Shown here: positions 1 through 10,038 of the stretch, in pieces
How the letters are laid out: each line of letters begins with the position of its first letter
How positions within the stretch are numbered: position 1 is the stretch's first letter
DNA from: CAYXFD01 sp964464175
GTDB taxonomy: Bacteria; Cloacimonadota; Cloacimonadia; Cloacimonadales; JAJBBL01
NCBI GenBank assembly: GCA_964464175.1
Contig: CAYXFD010000017.1
Coordinates: 1 to 60,358 of the forward strand
Reading direction: 5' to 3'
DNA length: 60,358 nt
Translations under genes and position numbers: made by a program
Notes under the pieces: model-generated
What the model was told of the DNA's origin: nothing
The model's input: the letters and a program-made list of their open reading frames with translations, nothing else
Database searches by the model: none

Positions 1-13
1 CAGGTTTGGTCAT
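1..13 (-). CDS. first codons of a gene running off the left edge
   Basis: On the minus strand a GTGAGG ribosome-binding sequence lies about 8 bases before an ATG whose first codons read M-T-K-P before the window ends. A TTGACA sits just upstream (31-36, minus), but no convincing -10 accompanies it. Only four codons are visible, so the product cannot be named and the call rests on the ribosome-binding site alone. Confidence 0.3.
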
Positions 14-329
14 ATTTTTTACCTCACTTTTATTGTCAACCTATTTGTGAAAAAAGTGTTCGTATCTCCAAAAAACCTTGAGGAGATGTCCCGGAAGATC
101 TTCAGTTTACCAATCAAATGATTAGGTTCTATCTAAAAACCAGTCTTGAACAGGGAGAAATTCGCTTCAGTTATTTTGAAAGCGGAATAATATGGCGTAG
201 GGGGTAACTCCCAAAGCTGACCTTACAAAATGATGAAAAAGAAGCACAAGACCTGCAAGAGACCTTGTGCTTCTTTGTGCTTTTGTAACGCTTAACTCGT
301 TACTAAGTATATCTCTTTTAAGTTCTTCT
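14..329. other. intergenic stretch with a terminator and no clear gene
   Basis: Between the left-edge gene start and the 2053-aa protein gene I see only the terminator hairpin at 241-273. A 29-codon plus-strand reading frame from position 117 has no ribosome-binding site and resembles nothing I know, so it is not called. Confidence 0.5.
232..273 (-). terminator. Rho-independent terminator of the 2053-aa secreted protein gene
   Basis: A perfect 10-bp stem (GAAGCACAAG at 241-250 with CTTGTGCTTC at 264-273) and a 13-base loop are followed on the minus strand by TTTTTC. It lies about 60 bases after the stop codon of the minus-strand gene ending at 330. Confidence 0.85.
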
Positions 330-3300
330 TTATTTAAGCAGAATCATTTTTCTGTTCGAGGTATAGGAACCTGAAACCATTCGATAGAAGAAAATACCGC
401 TGCCGGCATCTTTCCCGCTTTCATCTTTTCCATTCCAAACCACTGAGTAGTTACCCGGTTTCTGATGAGTATCAACAAGAGTTCTGACATGCTGTCCACG
501 AATATTGAAGACATCAATGATCACCCTTTCTTCAGTACTTACCGAATAACTAATAGTCGTCTCAGGATTAAACGGATTGGGATAGTTTCCGCGAAGGGCA
601 GTGATCAGAGGTTCTACTATTTGGTCCTCTGTTTCGGAATGCTCAACATCAACTTCAATATGCAGCATATTCGTGCTCCCATTGGTAAACACTCCTATCA
701 CTGTATAGAGATAAGTCCCCGTAGTCAGATTCAAGTCATCATAATAGTTATCCATAAGGTTTTCGGCAATAACCGGTCCGTTACGGGTTATTTTGAATCC
801 TAAGAACTCACGCAGGGAAGAGTCGTTCCTTAACAATGCTTTATCTTCAGATAGCTGATGTTCTTGAGTGATCATTTTGGAACCGCTGGAATGAGAATCA
901 GCTCTGTTTCTGTCAGCCCATTGCCAACTCAGGTGAACATTGCCGCCATCAACTGTAGCCTGCAGATTATTGATAAACGGTATTGGTTCCTGATACTCTA
1001 TCGTATTCGACAAAGAGGGAAGAGAGATAACATTGTTAGTATAAACCGAACGAACTGCGTAACGGTAGTTGCCATTGATGAGGTAGGTCAGTCCTGTATC
1101 GGTATAGGTAGTTTCCGTTGAAGGAATAGTTCCGATCTCATCCCAGAGATCAGGCTGATCTTCCGTTCCTTCTGCCAAACGATAGATAATAAAGCCGACA
1201 AGTACCCTGTCTGACGGTCTCAGATTATTGTCTTTAGTAAAGTAGTTGTTAGTTTTATACTGAGCAGGAATCTGAGGAGACTGAAAATCTACCGGATGTT
1301 GAATTACTTCGGATTCCAACAATGAAGACATTCCGTCATTTGATCCTGTACCGGTTAATTGAACGGAATATCTTGCAGGTCCTAAATCAAATCCCTGAGC
1401 ACGGATAAGGAAGTTGTTTTGATATCCAGCAGACTCCAGGGTTGCCCAGGTACCGGTGGTATAATTTGAGGTAAAATAATGAGTGTTATTCTGGAAGTTG
1501 TATGGTTCTCCGGTACCGTTATCGGCCGCTAAGCCGAGATTTCCTGCAACACTCAATCCTACTAAGAATCCATTAGGAGCATTAATCTCTTCCGGAAGCT
1601 CGTGGATAGTCCATTGGTTATGATTATTGGTTACATCGGATTGATTATATAGCACGGCATTACTATTCGGTAATCCCTGGGCATTTAATCCAATAACGAA
1701 TACGTTTACCGCAGGGTGATTGGTGCTGCCGGTCAGATACCAGGAAACTGAATTCAGAATAGCAGTCCGCTGGTGTATTGCTCCCAGAATCGAATTCTCG
1801 GTACCGTCCGGTAAGCCGATAGCTACAGAAGGCACTCCATCATCATAGCGGAAATCGATGAAATCATAAGCATCAGGAGATACCCACTCGATGTTGGCTT
1901 CTGTGTTATCGTTCGACAGTGTTGCGGTTACATCGAAGGGCGGGAAGGCAAGTTCATTAACAACAACATCTTCTAAATCCAGATCTGTGTTTCCAACCTC
2001 AACATCCTGGGTCAAGTTAGAGTATCCACCTCTCTGGACAGTCATTGTATAGGTATGATCTGCATAGACACCTGGTATTGTAAAGAGACCATTATCATCT
2101 CCGTTAGACTCGTAATAATTGTAACCATCAAGGGAAATGAAGGCATTATCCAGACCAACATCAGGCTGATCACTGCCGACAACTCTTCCGGATACCGAAA
2201 CTGTCGGCAATGGATTGAGGTTGAAATTTACGGAAGTTGTTTCATATTCTTCGACTAAAACATCTTCCTGGACACCGTCATAATAGCCGAATTTGGAAGC
2301 TGTCACCGTATGGGTGCCTTCATACATAAAGGGGAAGAGATAATAGCCCTGTGAATTACTATAAGCAACAAAATCGGTATCTGCTACTGTTACCATTGCA
2401 CCCTGCAAGGGTTGATTGTTTTGATCATAGACATATCCGTCTAAAGTTCCCATTCCGACTGTCACGATATAGATCCCTGTATTGGGTACTCTGTTAGTAA
2501 GGGTACCCCCTGTCGGATTAGTTGTATCATAATCATTGGTATCAGACTGCATATTTCGGGAGCGGTTCGGATAGTCAGGAGTAACGCTATAGAAGAAATG
2601 ATTTGAAGACTGATAATACTGAGTATCCATAACTCTCTTTGCCATTATGACCAGATTCTGACTTCCGCTGTAAAAAAAGAAGTCATCTAATTGTATTGTG
2701 ATCATATCTTGCCCAATCTGATAATCAATTGTATCATCATAGACCAGTTCTAAGTCATTGGAAGAGATCCAGCCGTCTGCCAGATTATCCTGAGTTGTCT
2801 CTCCGATCCAGATTTGAATCGGCATATTCAACAACTCCTGAGTGAAGTTGGTGAAGTATCTTATCTGAGTTATAACCCCAGCCATATTTATCTCATCCGC
2901 CATGTAGATCGTCTGAGACAAACTACACTTATAAAAATAGTTCAAGGGGAGAGTATTGGCCGTAGTAGTATCTTCTCCGATCAGAATAACCTGATTCGGT
3001 CCCGGAACCACAGTAACTGAATTTGATGGTACAGATTCTGCAAGAGTATATACTGCCGTTACGTAATAAATATAAGTAACATTATTTTCTACAGCAGTAT
3101 CGTTGTAGGTAGTATCAATAATGGGGTTGGTATTTAGTTGAACTCCATCACGATAGACATTATATCCGAGCAAGGCACGGTTATGATCATCCTGTCTGTC
3201 CTGTTGCTTTTCGGTAATAGATGCCTTATTCTCGATGCTTTCCACTATTCGGGCAATCTCGTCTTTATCGGTAATTCCTGAGGCTTGTAATTCTGCATAA

Positions 3301-6300
3301 AGATCTTCATAATCAATAATCCCCGAGTCTCTGCTTGTAGGCAGAGGAGACTGCCAGTTCAGGTTAACAAGATTATTACCGGCTGTATAGGTTAAATTAA
3401 CCGGTGGATACGGGATTTCATCCAAAACAACATCAAGAGTTGTTGGTGTTTGGATAGAAATGTTCGACTGAGTATAGGTAGTATATCCCGGCTTATAAAC
3501 TTCGATGCTATATGTACCTCTCAGTACATTCATAAAAGTAGCAATTGCCGGCACATCGCCTATCGCAGTCTGTATATAAGTAGGACTATTGCCGTCAGGA
3601 TCCTGGTTCTGGTAATAGAGCGTAACTGATGCTCCTGCCGGACTATCCCCCACATCGGTTGTGACATTGACTGTCACATTAGTCGTCATATCCTTTCCTA
3701 CCCAGTTTGAGATTGCCGGAACCGAAAGAACATCATTAGTATATTCGGCTTTTACTGCGAAACGATAAAACCCGCTTGGTACATTATCCCAACCCAGATC
3801 AGAGTAAGTCGTATCGGTTACAGTAGCTATTTCATCCCACATTGCCTCATTATCGAGATCATCGTTAAGAAAGCGATACACAACAAAGTTTTCTAAAACT
3901 CTCTGGTTATTGAGCAATTGTTGATTAGTTAGGAAGGGGTTACCCGAAACACTTTGGTATGATATTGGATTATCTTTCATAAAGAGATTGGACCCCGCAT
4001 ATTTGTTACGCGCTGGAAGTGTTGATTCAGGTCCAATATAAACATCGTCTATATACCAGCCGGCATAGTTAACGACAGTAGTGGCATAATGCTCAAAACG
4101 AATCTCGACATTGGACATACCATCGTAAGCTGAGAGGTCAATAACTACTTCTTCCCAGGCAGTATTTGTATAGTTCCAGGCAGGACCCCAGACAATGTTA
4201 CCGTTAACACTAACCTGTCCATAGTCAAAATTACCGAAGGAATCATTCCAGCTCCAGAATGTCATCATATTATCGCTGAACCCGGAAAAATCAAAAGTCT
4301 GCGAAAGATAACTGAATCCACCGGAATTAGTATGGTTCGTATTGATCACTGTTCCCCATAATCCGGTACCCGAAACGGCGTTTGGTGGTGGGGTGGCAGC
4401 AGCTGAACCGGTGTTAGTCCAGTTGTTCACATTATAAGTGTTTGTCCATTCCCAATCTCCAACGGGGTCCCAGGAAGCCGTTGCTTCCCAGTCTCCATCA
4501 TCAGTTTCGAAATCAGAAAAGTAATAATCAATCGATAACGGCGAATTCCAGATCAAATCAACCTGAGTATCATTAGCGTTTTGGGTAGCGACAAGGGAGT
4601 TAGCCGGATAAGCAATCTCATCAACGATAATTACCCCCAGGTCCAGGTCAGCCGCTTCCACCTCGATTTGAGCATAGTAGTGACTATAACCCTCTGTCAG
4701 GATCGTCATATCATAAGTTTGGTTGATATAGACGCCTGTTATGGAAAACAATCCATTCGTTCCGGTAGTTGTCTCATAATCCTCGTAGCCGGACAAGAAT
4801 ACCTGAGAACCTTCCAGGCCAATCGTAGGATAATCGCTGCCAACAACCTGGCCTGAAACTGTAACGTTGGTCAACTGATTGAGACTAAAATTAATCGTTG
4901 TTGTTTCAGCATCTTCAATCTCCACATCTTCAATGATGAGGGGATTATAACCGAAAACGCTTGCTCTTACATCATAAATCCCTTCAGGCACATAGGGAAA
5001 AACAAAACTACCGCTGTTGTTTGTTGTTGTGGTGTAGCCTGTACCTAAAATCTCGATTTCTGCTTCGGCAAGAGGATTACCTGTTGCCTGAGCTGTAACC
5101 GTACCATCCAAAGTTCCGTAACCGTCAACCGACAGAAAGAAAGAGGTATTGGGTACCCGATTTGTCTGCAAGCCTGTAACTGTCATATTCATAGGATCAT
5201 AGACAACAGTATTTGACTGAACATTCCTTGATCTGTTAGGAAATTCTGTTGTTGCAGTATAGTAAAAGTGATTAGTCATGCTGTAGTTATCATCTTCCCA
5301 TACCCTATTAGCCATTATAACTAAATTGGATACCCCGTCATAGGCGAAGGGGATATCTAAAGGAATCAAGATCATGTTTTGCCCACTGGGGAAACTGACA
5401 GTACTATCAAAAACCAGCTGCATCTCTGCCGGTGGGTACCAGCCTCCGGAAAGATCGTTCTGAGTTGTGTGAGCCATCCATAGCTTAACATCTTTGTCAG
5501 GGAGATCATCGACAAAATTGTTATAATAAGCAATACCTGAAATAACACCACCAATATCCAACTCAGAAGCCATATATATGGTTTGTGACAAGTTATTCTT
5601 GTTATAGAAACTCAAAGGAAGCGTATATGCTGAAGATGTCCCGCTCCCTACATTAACCGTAATTGTTCCTGCTGCCATCACTATTATGTTCAGTGGTGAT
5701 GTCTCATTATTTTCCGGAACTTCGTCTTCTGTTAAGATTACTTTTCCATAAAGATTAGTAGGACCGGTTTCTGTGGGCGTCCAGATGAAATCATAAGCTA
5801 TTATCTCACCGGATTCAATTGTTGTACCTGCTACAGTAGCTAACTCAACCTCTCCATCTTTCATCAGCTTTACAGTGTAGTTGTTTTGAGTATTGACTCC
5901 GTTATTTCTGACTTCAACAGTGTATTCTGACGGAACATTGGCTGGTGGAGACTGAGAGCCATTAATACTTAGAGCCTGCAGATCATCGTCGAAAGAACCT
6001 TCGATTGCAAGATGATAAATCCGCCAGTAGTTGATATTATAGGAACTTGTCCCCCAGCTCCGGAACCGTAGCTGCACATTCTGATTCTGATATGGTATGA
6101 GTGATAATGTTAAAAGTTCACCACCGTCTGAGCCCCAGTCAACTCCATCATCATGTGTCCATAAAACATTGGGAGTACCATCAACCAGTACAGCGATTTC
6201 AAAAGCTTCATCAACATAAGTGGAATAATAATTCACCCATTGGGTAACAAGCAAGTTTCCGGCGTTATCCGGAAGTGTAATAACTGGTGAAGTAGCTGAC

Positions 6301-6491
6301 AAATTGTAATTAGTTTGAGTCGGACTCCAGGTAAATAGAAGATAACCTGAAGTTATCGACCAGTTGGTTTCTAAAGTCCAAGTTCCGGGATTGGTGGAAA
6401 AGTCTTCCTCCCAAAGATATGTTTGTCCATATAATAGCATTGATAAGCTGACCAATACCAAGCTTAGTATAATGATTCGCCATGATTTCAT
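330..6491 (-). CDS. giant modular secreted protein with FlgD-like/T9SS sorting domain (2053 aa)
   Basis: The start follows AAGGAGAG by a few bases, and a hydrophobic signal peptide (about 1-22) ends in LLYGQ. Residues 25-175 resemble choice-of-anchor J domains, then a CARDB-like domain (180-275). A module of about 180 residues containing SQTIYMA, an IW.G.TTQ motif and YPNRSR follows at 275-455 and again near 1180-1350. Each copy is followed by carboxypeptidase-regulatory-like and fibronectin III-like domains, and a second anchor-J-like domain lies near 670-835. The last 90 residues are the FlgD Ig-like sorting domain (NYPNPFNP, IRGQ, GIFFYRM, ending KMILLK). It probably goes across the outer membrane by type IX secretion. 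No catalytic motif was seen, so a structural, adhesive or binding role is likely but unproven. Two halves of the protein are internal duplicates of each other. Confidence 0.85.
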   Translation of the reverse strand: MKSWRIIILSLVLVSLSMLLYGQTYLWEEDFSTNPGTWTLETNWSITSGYLLFTWSPTQTNYNLSATSPVITLPDNAGNLLVTQWVNYYSTYVDEAFEIAVLVDGTPNVLWTHDDGVDWGSDGGELLTLSLIPYQNQNVQLRFRSWGTSSYNINYWRIYHLAIEGSFDDDLQALSINGSQSPPANVPSEYTVEVRNNGVNTQNNYTVKLMKDGEVELATVAGTTIESGEIIAYDFIWTPTETGPTNLYGKVILTEDEVPENNETSPLNIIVMAAGTITVNVGSGTSSAYTLPLSFYNKNNLSQTIYMASELDIGGVISGIAYYNNFVDDLPDKDVKLWMAHTTQNDLSGGWYPPAEMQLVFDSTVSFPSGQNMILIPLDIPFAYDGVSNLVIMANRVWEDDNYSMTNHFYYTATTEFPNRSRNVQSNTVVYDPMNMTVTGLQTNRVPNTSFFLSVDGYGTLDGTVTAQATGNPLAEAEIEILGTGYTTTTNNSGSFVFPYVPEGIYDVRASVFGYNPLIIEDVEIEDAETTTINFSLNQLTNVTVSGQVVGSDYPTIGLEGSQVFLSGYEDYETTTGTNGLFSITGVYINQTYDMTILTEGYSHYYAQIEVEAADLDLGVIIVDEIAYPANSLVATQNANDTQVDLIWNSPLSIDYYFSDFETDDGDWEATASWDPVGDWEWTNTYNVNNWTNTGSAAATPPPNAVSGTGLWGTVINTNHTNSGGFSYLSQTFDFSGFSDNMMTFWSWNDSFGNFDYGQVSVNGNIVWGPAWNYTNTAWEEVVIDLSAYDGMSNVEIRFEHYATTVVNYAGWYIDDVYIGPESTLPARNKYAGSNLFMKDNPISYQSVSGNPFLTNQQLLNNQRVLENFVVYRFLNDDLDNEAMWDEIATVTDTTYSDLGWDNVPSGFYRFAVKAEYTNDVLSVPAISNWVGKDMTTNVTVNVTTDVGDSPAGASVTLYYQNQDPDGNSPTYIQTAIGDVPAIATFMNVLRGTYSIEVYKPGYTTYTQSNISIQTPTTLDVVLDEIPYPPVNLTYTAGNNLVNLNWQSPLPTSRDSGIIDYEDLYAELQASGITDKDEIARIVESIENKASITEKQQDRQDDHNRALLGYNVYRDGVQLNTNPIIDTTYNDTAVENNVTYIYYVTAVYTLAESVPSNSVTVVPGPNQVILIGEDTTTANTLPLNYFYKCSLSQTIYMADEINMAGVITQIRYFTNFTQELLNMPIQIWIGETTQDNLADGWISSNDLELVYDDTIDYQIGQDMITIQLDDFFFYSGSQNLVIMAKRVMDTQYYQSSNHFFYSVTPDYPNRSRNMQSDTNDYDTTNPTGGTLTNRVPNTGIYIVTVGMGTLDGYVYDQNNQPLQGAMVTVADTDFVAYSNSQGYYLFPFMYEGTHTVTASKFGYYDGVQEDVLVEEYETTSVNFNLNPLPTVSVSGRVVGSDQPDVGLDNAFISLDGYNYYESNGDDNGLFTIPGVYADHTYTMTVQRGGYSNLTQDVEVGNTDLDLEDVVVNELAFPPFDVTATLSNDNTEANIEWVSPDAYDFIDFRYDDGVPSVAIGLPDGTENSILGAIHQRTAILNSVSWYLTGSTNHPAVNVFVIGLNAQGLPNSNAVLYNQSDVTNNHNQWTIHELPEEINAPNGFLVGLSVAGNLGLAADNGTGEPYNFQNNTHYFTSNYTTGTWATLESAGYQNNFLIRAQGFDLGPARYSVQLTGTGSNDGMSSLLESEVIQHPVDFQSPQIPAQYKTNNYFTKDNNLRPSDRVLVGFIIYRLAEGTEDQPDLWDEIGTIPSTETTYTDTGLTYLINGNYRYAVRSVYTNNVISLPSLSNTIEYQEPIPFINNLQATVDGGNVHLSWQWADRNRADSHSSGSKMITQEHQLSEDKALLRNDSSLREFLGFKITRNGPVIAENLMDNYYDDLNLTTGTYLYTVIGVFTNGSTNMLHIEVDVEHSETEDQIVEPLITALRGNYPNPFNPETTISYSVSTEERVIIDVFNIRGQHVRTLVDTHQKPGNYSVVWNGKDESGKDAGSGIFFYRMVSGSYTSNRKMILLK

Positions 6492-6715
6492 TAATCTCTC
6501 CTTGTTTTATTCTGATTTATTTCGTATTTCTCAATCGGTTTCTTATGATTCCTCTTACTTTGATGGTTAGGATCTAAACAAGCCTCGTCTTTCCTACAAC
6601 TATTGCTTTAGGGATTTGTCTTGTTTCGTACAACTCAACTAATATCGGACCTTAAAAAGTTATCTTCTCGATAATCTAAGTCTCCTTTGTTTATTAGTAT
6701 CTTCTTTGATGACAA

Positions 6716-6744
6716 ACTACCGAAATCCGTATTTATTATGTCAA
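6716..6744 (-). promoter_or_regulatory. possible promoter of the 2053-aa protein gene
   Basis: TTGACA is present on the minus strand (6739-6744), the same hexamer found upstream of several other genes here. The -10 region is poor (GGTAGT at 17-base spacing), so only the -35 element is convincing. Confidence 0.25.
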
Positions 6745-6779
6745 GCTCTATTTACTGAGACACCAAGGCTCGAAACAAT

Positions 6780-7916
6780 TCATGATAATATCTGACAAAG
6801 GGATTGCTCGTTGAACATTTTATGAATCTTTTCTTTCCCGATACCTTTTAATCTCTCTTTGGCTAACATCTCACCCACTTTTAGTCCGGCTGTATGCAGT
6901 TCTATCAATGGTCTGATCCCAAGATAATCAAGAGTTTTGGACATTCTTTGCTTAACACCGTTTTGTAATGGATAGCAAATTATCTCATTATCGTTCAGAT
7001 AGTCTGCTGCTACCTCCCCGGCAAGATGGATGATCTTGCTTTCCGGGTATAGTCTTTTCAGTAAAACAGCATCTACTCCTCTCTCTTGAGCAATGATCGG
7101 ATTCCGGTAAGAAAAGTCTGCTATAACGAGAGCATCATAACTGCCGGGTAGTTTACCTGGAAGAGTAGGAGCTGTTTTTTCAGAAATTGCTGTTTTAGGC
7201 TTAAGAGAATCATCGGAATTATTATGCTTAACATTATTAGACCGAGCAAGAGAGATGAAACTGTTCGTATTCACAATCTCTGCTTCAGCTCCGTTTTTTT
7301 TGAGTACATTTGCAATAGTATCTCCGAATTTATCCGAACTCACAATCAGAAATCTATTATTGTATACTTCCAGGCCGGCTTCCAGAATGAGTTTCATTGC
7401 CAAGAATCCTACATAATGAAAAATATTCTTCAGAGAAGACTCTTCATTTACCGCTCCGACCAGAATACCCTTTTCTCTGCATTTTGGGAGGTCAATATCC
7501 TCATTTCTGATCTCCCAGTCTTCACACATGGAAGTTATCACTGCTTTATTATTCATCGCTTCAATGAAAGAAGAGCCTATTGGTCTCAGAAGACCGAGAT
7601 TCGTAACTATATTACTCTGCTGTATGACCGAATCCGACAACTCAGTAACTATTTCAATACTATTATGCAGTTTAAAGCTGTTTATTCGTTTTGAAACATA
7701 TTTAACCACATCACTCTTTTTGCCATAGGAAGAGTCTTTTGCCAGAGCCCGGACTTGTCCGCCGGCTAAAGCAGCAATTATTGGAGTAACAAAATAGGAG
7801 CCGTTGGCTGCTTCGGTCAGAACGGTAAGCTCAGTCAAATCGAGCTGGAAAAGTTCTATTGACTCCCCGATTATCCTAGCGATACGATGCAAATCTTGAT
7901 CTTGGTGATAGTTCAT
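6780..7916 (-). CDS. putative Rossmann-fold protein in glycan operon, function unknown (378 aa)
   Basis: I do not recognise a named family with confidence. The middle (about 190-260) looks like a nucleotide-binding Rossmann unit: a strand FLIVSSDKFG, then helix, then a strand ending in EIVNTN. A shorter N-terminal half has a second alternating beta/alpha pattern. The overall plan recalls S-adenosylhomocysteine hydrolase or 2-hydroxyacid dehydrogenase-like proteins, but neither the GxGxxG signature nor catalytic residues are clear. It starts 5 bases after the stop of the DegT aminotransferase gene and has no Shine-Dalgarno of its own, so translation is probably coupled. It is the last gene of the minus-strand surface-glycan run, so a role in nucleotide-sugar or lipid-linked glycan chemistry is a fair inference. 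Confidence 0.7.
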   Translation of the reverse strand: MNYHQDQDLHRIARIIGESIELFQLDLTELTVLTEAANGSYFVTPIIAALAGGQVRALAKDSSYGKKSDVVKYVSKRINSFKLHNSIEIVTELSDSVIQQSNIVTNLGLLRPIGSSFIEAMNNKAVITSMCEDWEIRNEDIDLPKCREKGILVGAVNEESSLKNIFHYVGFLAMKLILEAGLEVYNNRFLIVSSDKFGDTIANVLKKNGAEAEIVNTNSFISLARSNNVKHNNSDDSLKPKTAISEKTAPTLPGKLPGSYDALVIADFSYRNPIIAQERGVDAVLLKRLYPESKIIHLAGEVAADYLNDNEIICYPLQNGVKQRMSKTLDYLGIRPLIELHTAGLKVGEMLAKERLKGIGKEKIHKMFNEQSLCQILS

Positions 7917-7921
7917 TACGG

Positions 7922-9088
7922 TTAACTCAATTCATTAACGAATTCTTTTACGACTGAGATAATCTTATAGAGATCATCATCATTAAGGTGAGTTCCTATA
8001 GGAAGGACAATGCCGTTTTTATAGGCGGAATAAGCTTCCGGGTATTTCAATTCCAGAGTTTTTTCTTTCTCACTGAGGAGTGTACTGGGAGTATATTGAT
8101 CGATTTCTGTTTCTTCTGGCTCTTCAATTTCTAAACCGGGTAGAAAATGAGCTCCAATATTACTCTCAATATTCTTTTTTTTCAAATAGGCGATCAATCC
8201 ATCTTTCAAACCATCCTTGAGCAAAAGATGATATGATTGGTAGGTATGCCTTGTATTACTCTTCGTAACAGGAATGATAACTCCCTTCAAGTCTTTCAGC
8301 TCCCGGTTATATAACTCTGCTTGTCTGATCCGGTCAATAATTAGATCCTCGATAAGCTTTAGCTGCTCCGTTCCTATAACTCCCTGGATATCTGTCATTC
8401 TGAAGTTCAGTCCATTTTGCAGAAAAACTTTTTTTGCCGTGACCTTAGCTTTACCATGACTGCGTAATGATTTCAACCTCTCTGCCAGAACCGAATTATC
8501 AGTAACTATAGCTCCCCCCTCTCCAGTACTGATAATTTTTCTGGGATGAAAACTAAAACACCCCATATCACCGAACGTACCTGCTTTCTGACTATCATTG
8601 CCGCTTCCCAAAGCACAGGCTGCATCCTCGATAATATTCAAATTGTATTTGCCCGCTAAAGCTCTTATCTCTTCCATTTCAGCAACATTACCAAACTCGT
8701 GCACCGGCATGATAACCTTTGTTTTAGAGTTAATCTTTTCTTCGATCAAGCGGGAATTGATACAGAAATCATCTGTCCGGATATCAACAAACACTGGTTC
8801 TGCCCGGCAAAATCTTACTACGTTGGCTGTAGCTGCGAAGGAAAAGGCGGGTATTATTACTTCATCATTTTCACCAATACCGAGAGCCATCAGAGCAAGA
8901 TGAAGAGCTGCTGTCCCTGAGGACACAGCTACAACATGTTCGATCTGCAGATAGTCTGCCAGCAGCTTCTCGAATTCTTTTACTCTCTTCCCCTGCGTCC
9001 AATAACCACTTTTAAGAACAATTTCCAATTGAGTCATTACCTTCTCAGGCAGAAACGGTTTTGCTAATCTTATCTTTCTTTCAGCCAC
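7922..9088 (-). CDS. DegT/DnrJ/EryC1/StrS-family PLP aminotransferase (388 aa)
   Basis: This fold-type I enzyme transfers an amino group to a keto-sugar nucleotide, giving an amino sugar for surface polysaccharide. Visible family marks are GYWTQGKRVKEFE near residue 28, the SSGTAAL phosphate-binding turn near 56, IEDAACALGS near 153, and the PLP lysine K184 in SFHPRKIISTGEGG. The 388-residue length is typical. Translation starts at GTG with GAGG eight bases upstream and overlaps the 3' end of the epimerase gene by 19 bases, so the two are co-translated. The epimerase probably prepares the sugar that this enzyme aminates, though the exact substrate cannot be read from sequence. Confidence 0.92.
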   Translation of the reverse strand: MAERKIRLAKPFLPEKVMTQLEIVLKSGYWTQGKRVKEFEKLLADYLQIEHVVAVSSGTAALHLALMALGIGENDEVIIPAFSFAATANVVRFCRAEPVFVDIRTDDFCINSRLIEEKINSKTKVIMPVHEFGNVAEMEEIRALAGKYNLNIIEDAACALGSGNDSQKAGTFGDMGCFSFHPRKIISTGEGGAIVTDNSVLAERLKSLRSHGKAKVTAKKVFLQNGLNFRMTDIQGVIGTEQLKLIEDLIIDRIRQAELYNRELKDLKGVIIPVTKSNTRHTYQSYHLLLKDGLKDGLIAYLKKKNIESNIGAHFLPGLEIEEPEETEIDQYTPSTLLSEKEKTLELKYPEAYSAYKNGIVLPIGTHLNDDDLYKIISVVKEFVNELS

Positions 9089-10020
9089 TGGGCAGTCCTC
9101 AGGATTCCATCCTCAAGTTCGACGGAAGCTTGAAAATTAAGTATGGTTTTCGCTTTTTGCACAGCCGGAACCCGTAATTCAATATCTGCCGACAATGCCG
9201 GCTTAAAGCTCAGTCTGGATTTTGAGTTCAGTATCCGGCAGACAGCCTGAGCTAGTCCGTAGATTGTCAAAACTGTCCGTTCATTACCAATATTGAAAGA
9301 ATGTCCGATCGCCTCCGGTACCTCCAGGCATTTCATCACCCCGTCAACAAAATCGTCAATATAGCACCAGGCTCTGATCTGAGTGCCGTCTCCAAAAATG
9401 TATATATCTTCATTTTTCAGGGCTTTGGTGATAAACCTGAGTATGGCACTATCCCCGGTTTGTCCGGGTCCATAAACGTTAAAAGGTCTGACGATAACAG
9501 TGGGCACATTGAATTCTTTATGATAAGCCATCGTTAAATGTTCTGCCGCCAGTTTACTGACGCAATAAGTCCACCTTGCTTCCCCTGCTGAACCAGTTAT
9601 CATATTATCCTCTTCGGATGACTTGAAAGATTTACTGCCAAATACTTCTGAAGTTGAGAAATCAACAAACCGGTCTTTAACACCGTTTTCAAGAACTGCT
9701 TGCAGTACATTAGCAGTTCCGATAAGATTCACCCGCATGGTTTCTGTCGGTTTTTTTATTACAGTATTAATTCCAGCAATAGCGGCACAATGGATAACAA
9801 TATCAGCTCCTTTCATCTCTTTCTTCAGCTTATCGTAATCCATGATATCACCCTTTATTATGCTCAGGTTTTTATGGTTCTTCAGGTCAGATTTACTGAT
9901 AGTATCACGATAAAAGTTATCATAAGCAATTATCTCATTATTCTCTATCATTCTTCTGATTAAAGTGTTGGCGATGAAACCAGCCCCGCCTGTGATAAAT
10001 ATCTTCTTATTACTAATCAT
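9070..10020 (-). CDS. NAD-dependent sugar epimerase/dehydratase, extended SDR family (316 aa)
   Basis: The N-terminal TGGAGFIA (10-17) is the glycine-rich NAD-binding turn of extended short-chain dehydrogenases. The catalytic pair is Y152xxxK156 (TYCVSK), with the upstream serine in FSTSEVFG and the RPFNVYGPGQ motif typical of nucleotide-sugar epimerases and dehydratases. An AAGGAAG ribosome-binding site precedes the ATG by four bases. It probably modifies a UDP-, GDP- or dTDP-linked hexose in the cytoplasm for the aminotransferase encoded immediately downstream. I cannot tell a 4-epimerase from a 4,6-dehydratase or reductase by eye. Confidence 0.9.
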   Translation of the reverse strand: MISNKKIFITGGAGFIANTLIRRMIENNEIIAYDNFYRDTISKSDLKNHKNLSIIKGDIMDYDKLKKEMKGADIVIHCAAIAGINTVIKKPTETMRVNLIGTANVLQAVLENGVKDRFVDFSTSEVFGSKSFKSSEEDNMITGSAGEARWTYCVSKLAAEHLTMAYHKEFNVPTVIVRPFNVYGPGQTGDSAILRFITKALKNEDIYIFGDGTQIRAWCYIDDFVDGVMKCLEVPEAIGHSFNIGNERTVLTIYGLAQAVCRILNSKSRLSFKPALSADIELRVPAVQKAKTILNFQASVELEDGILRTAQWLKER

Positions 10021-10038
10021 ATTACTTCCTTTTTTCTT

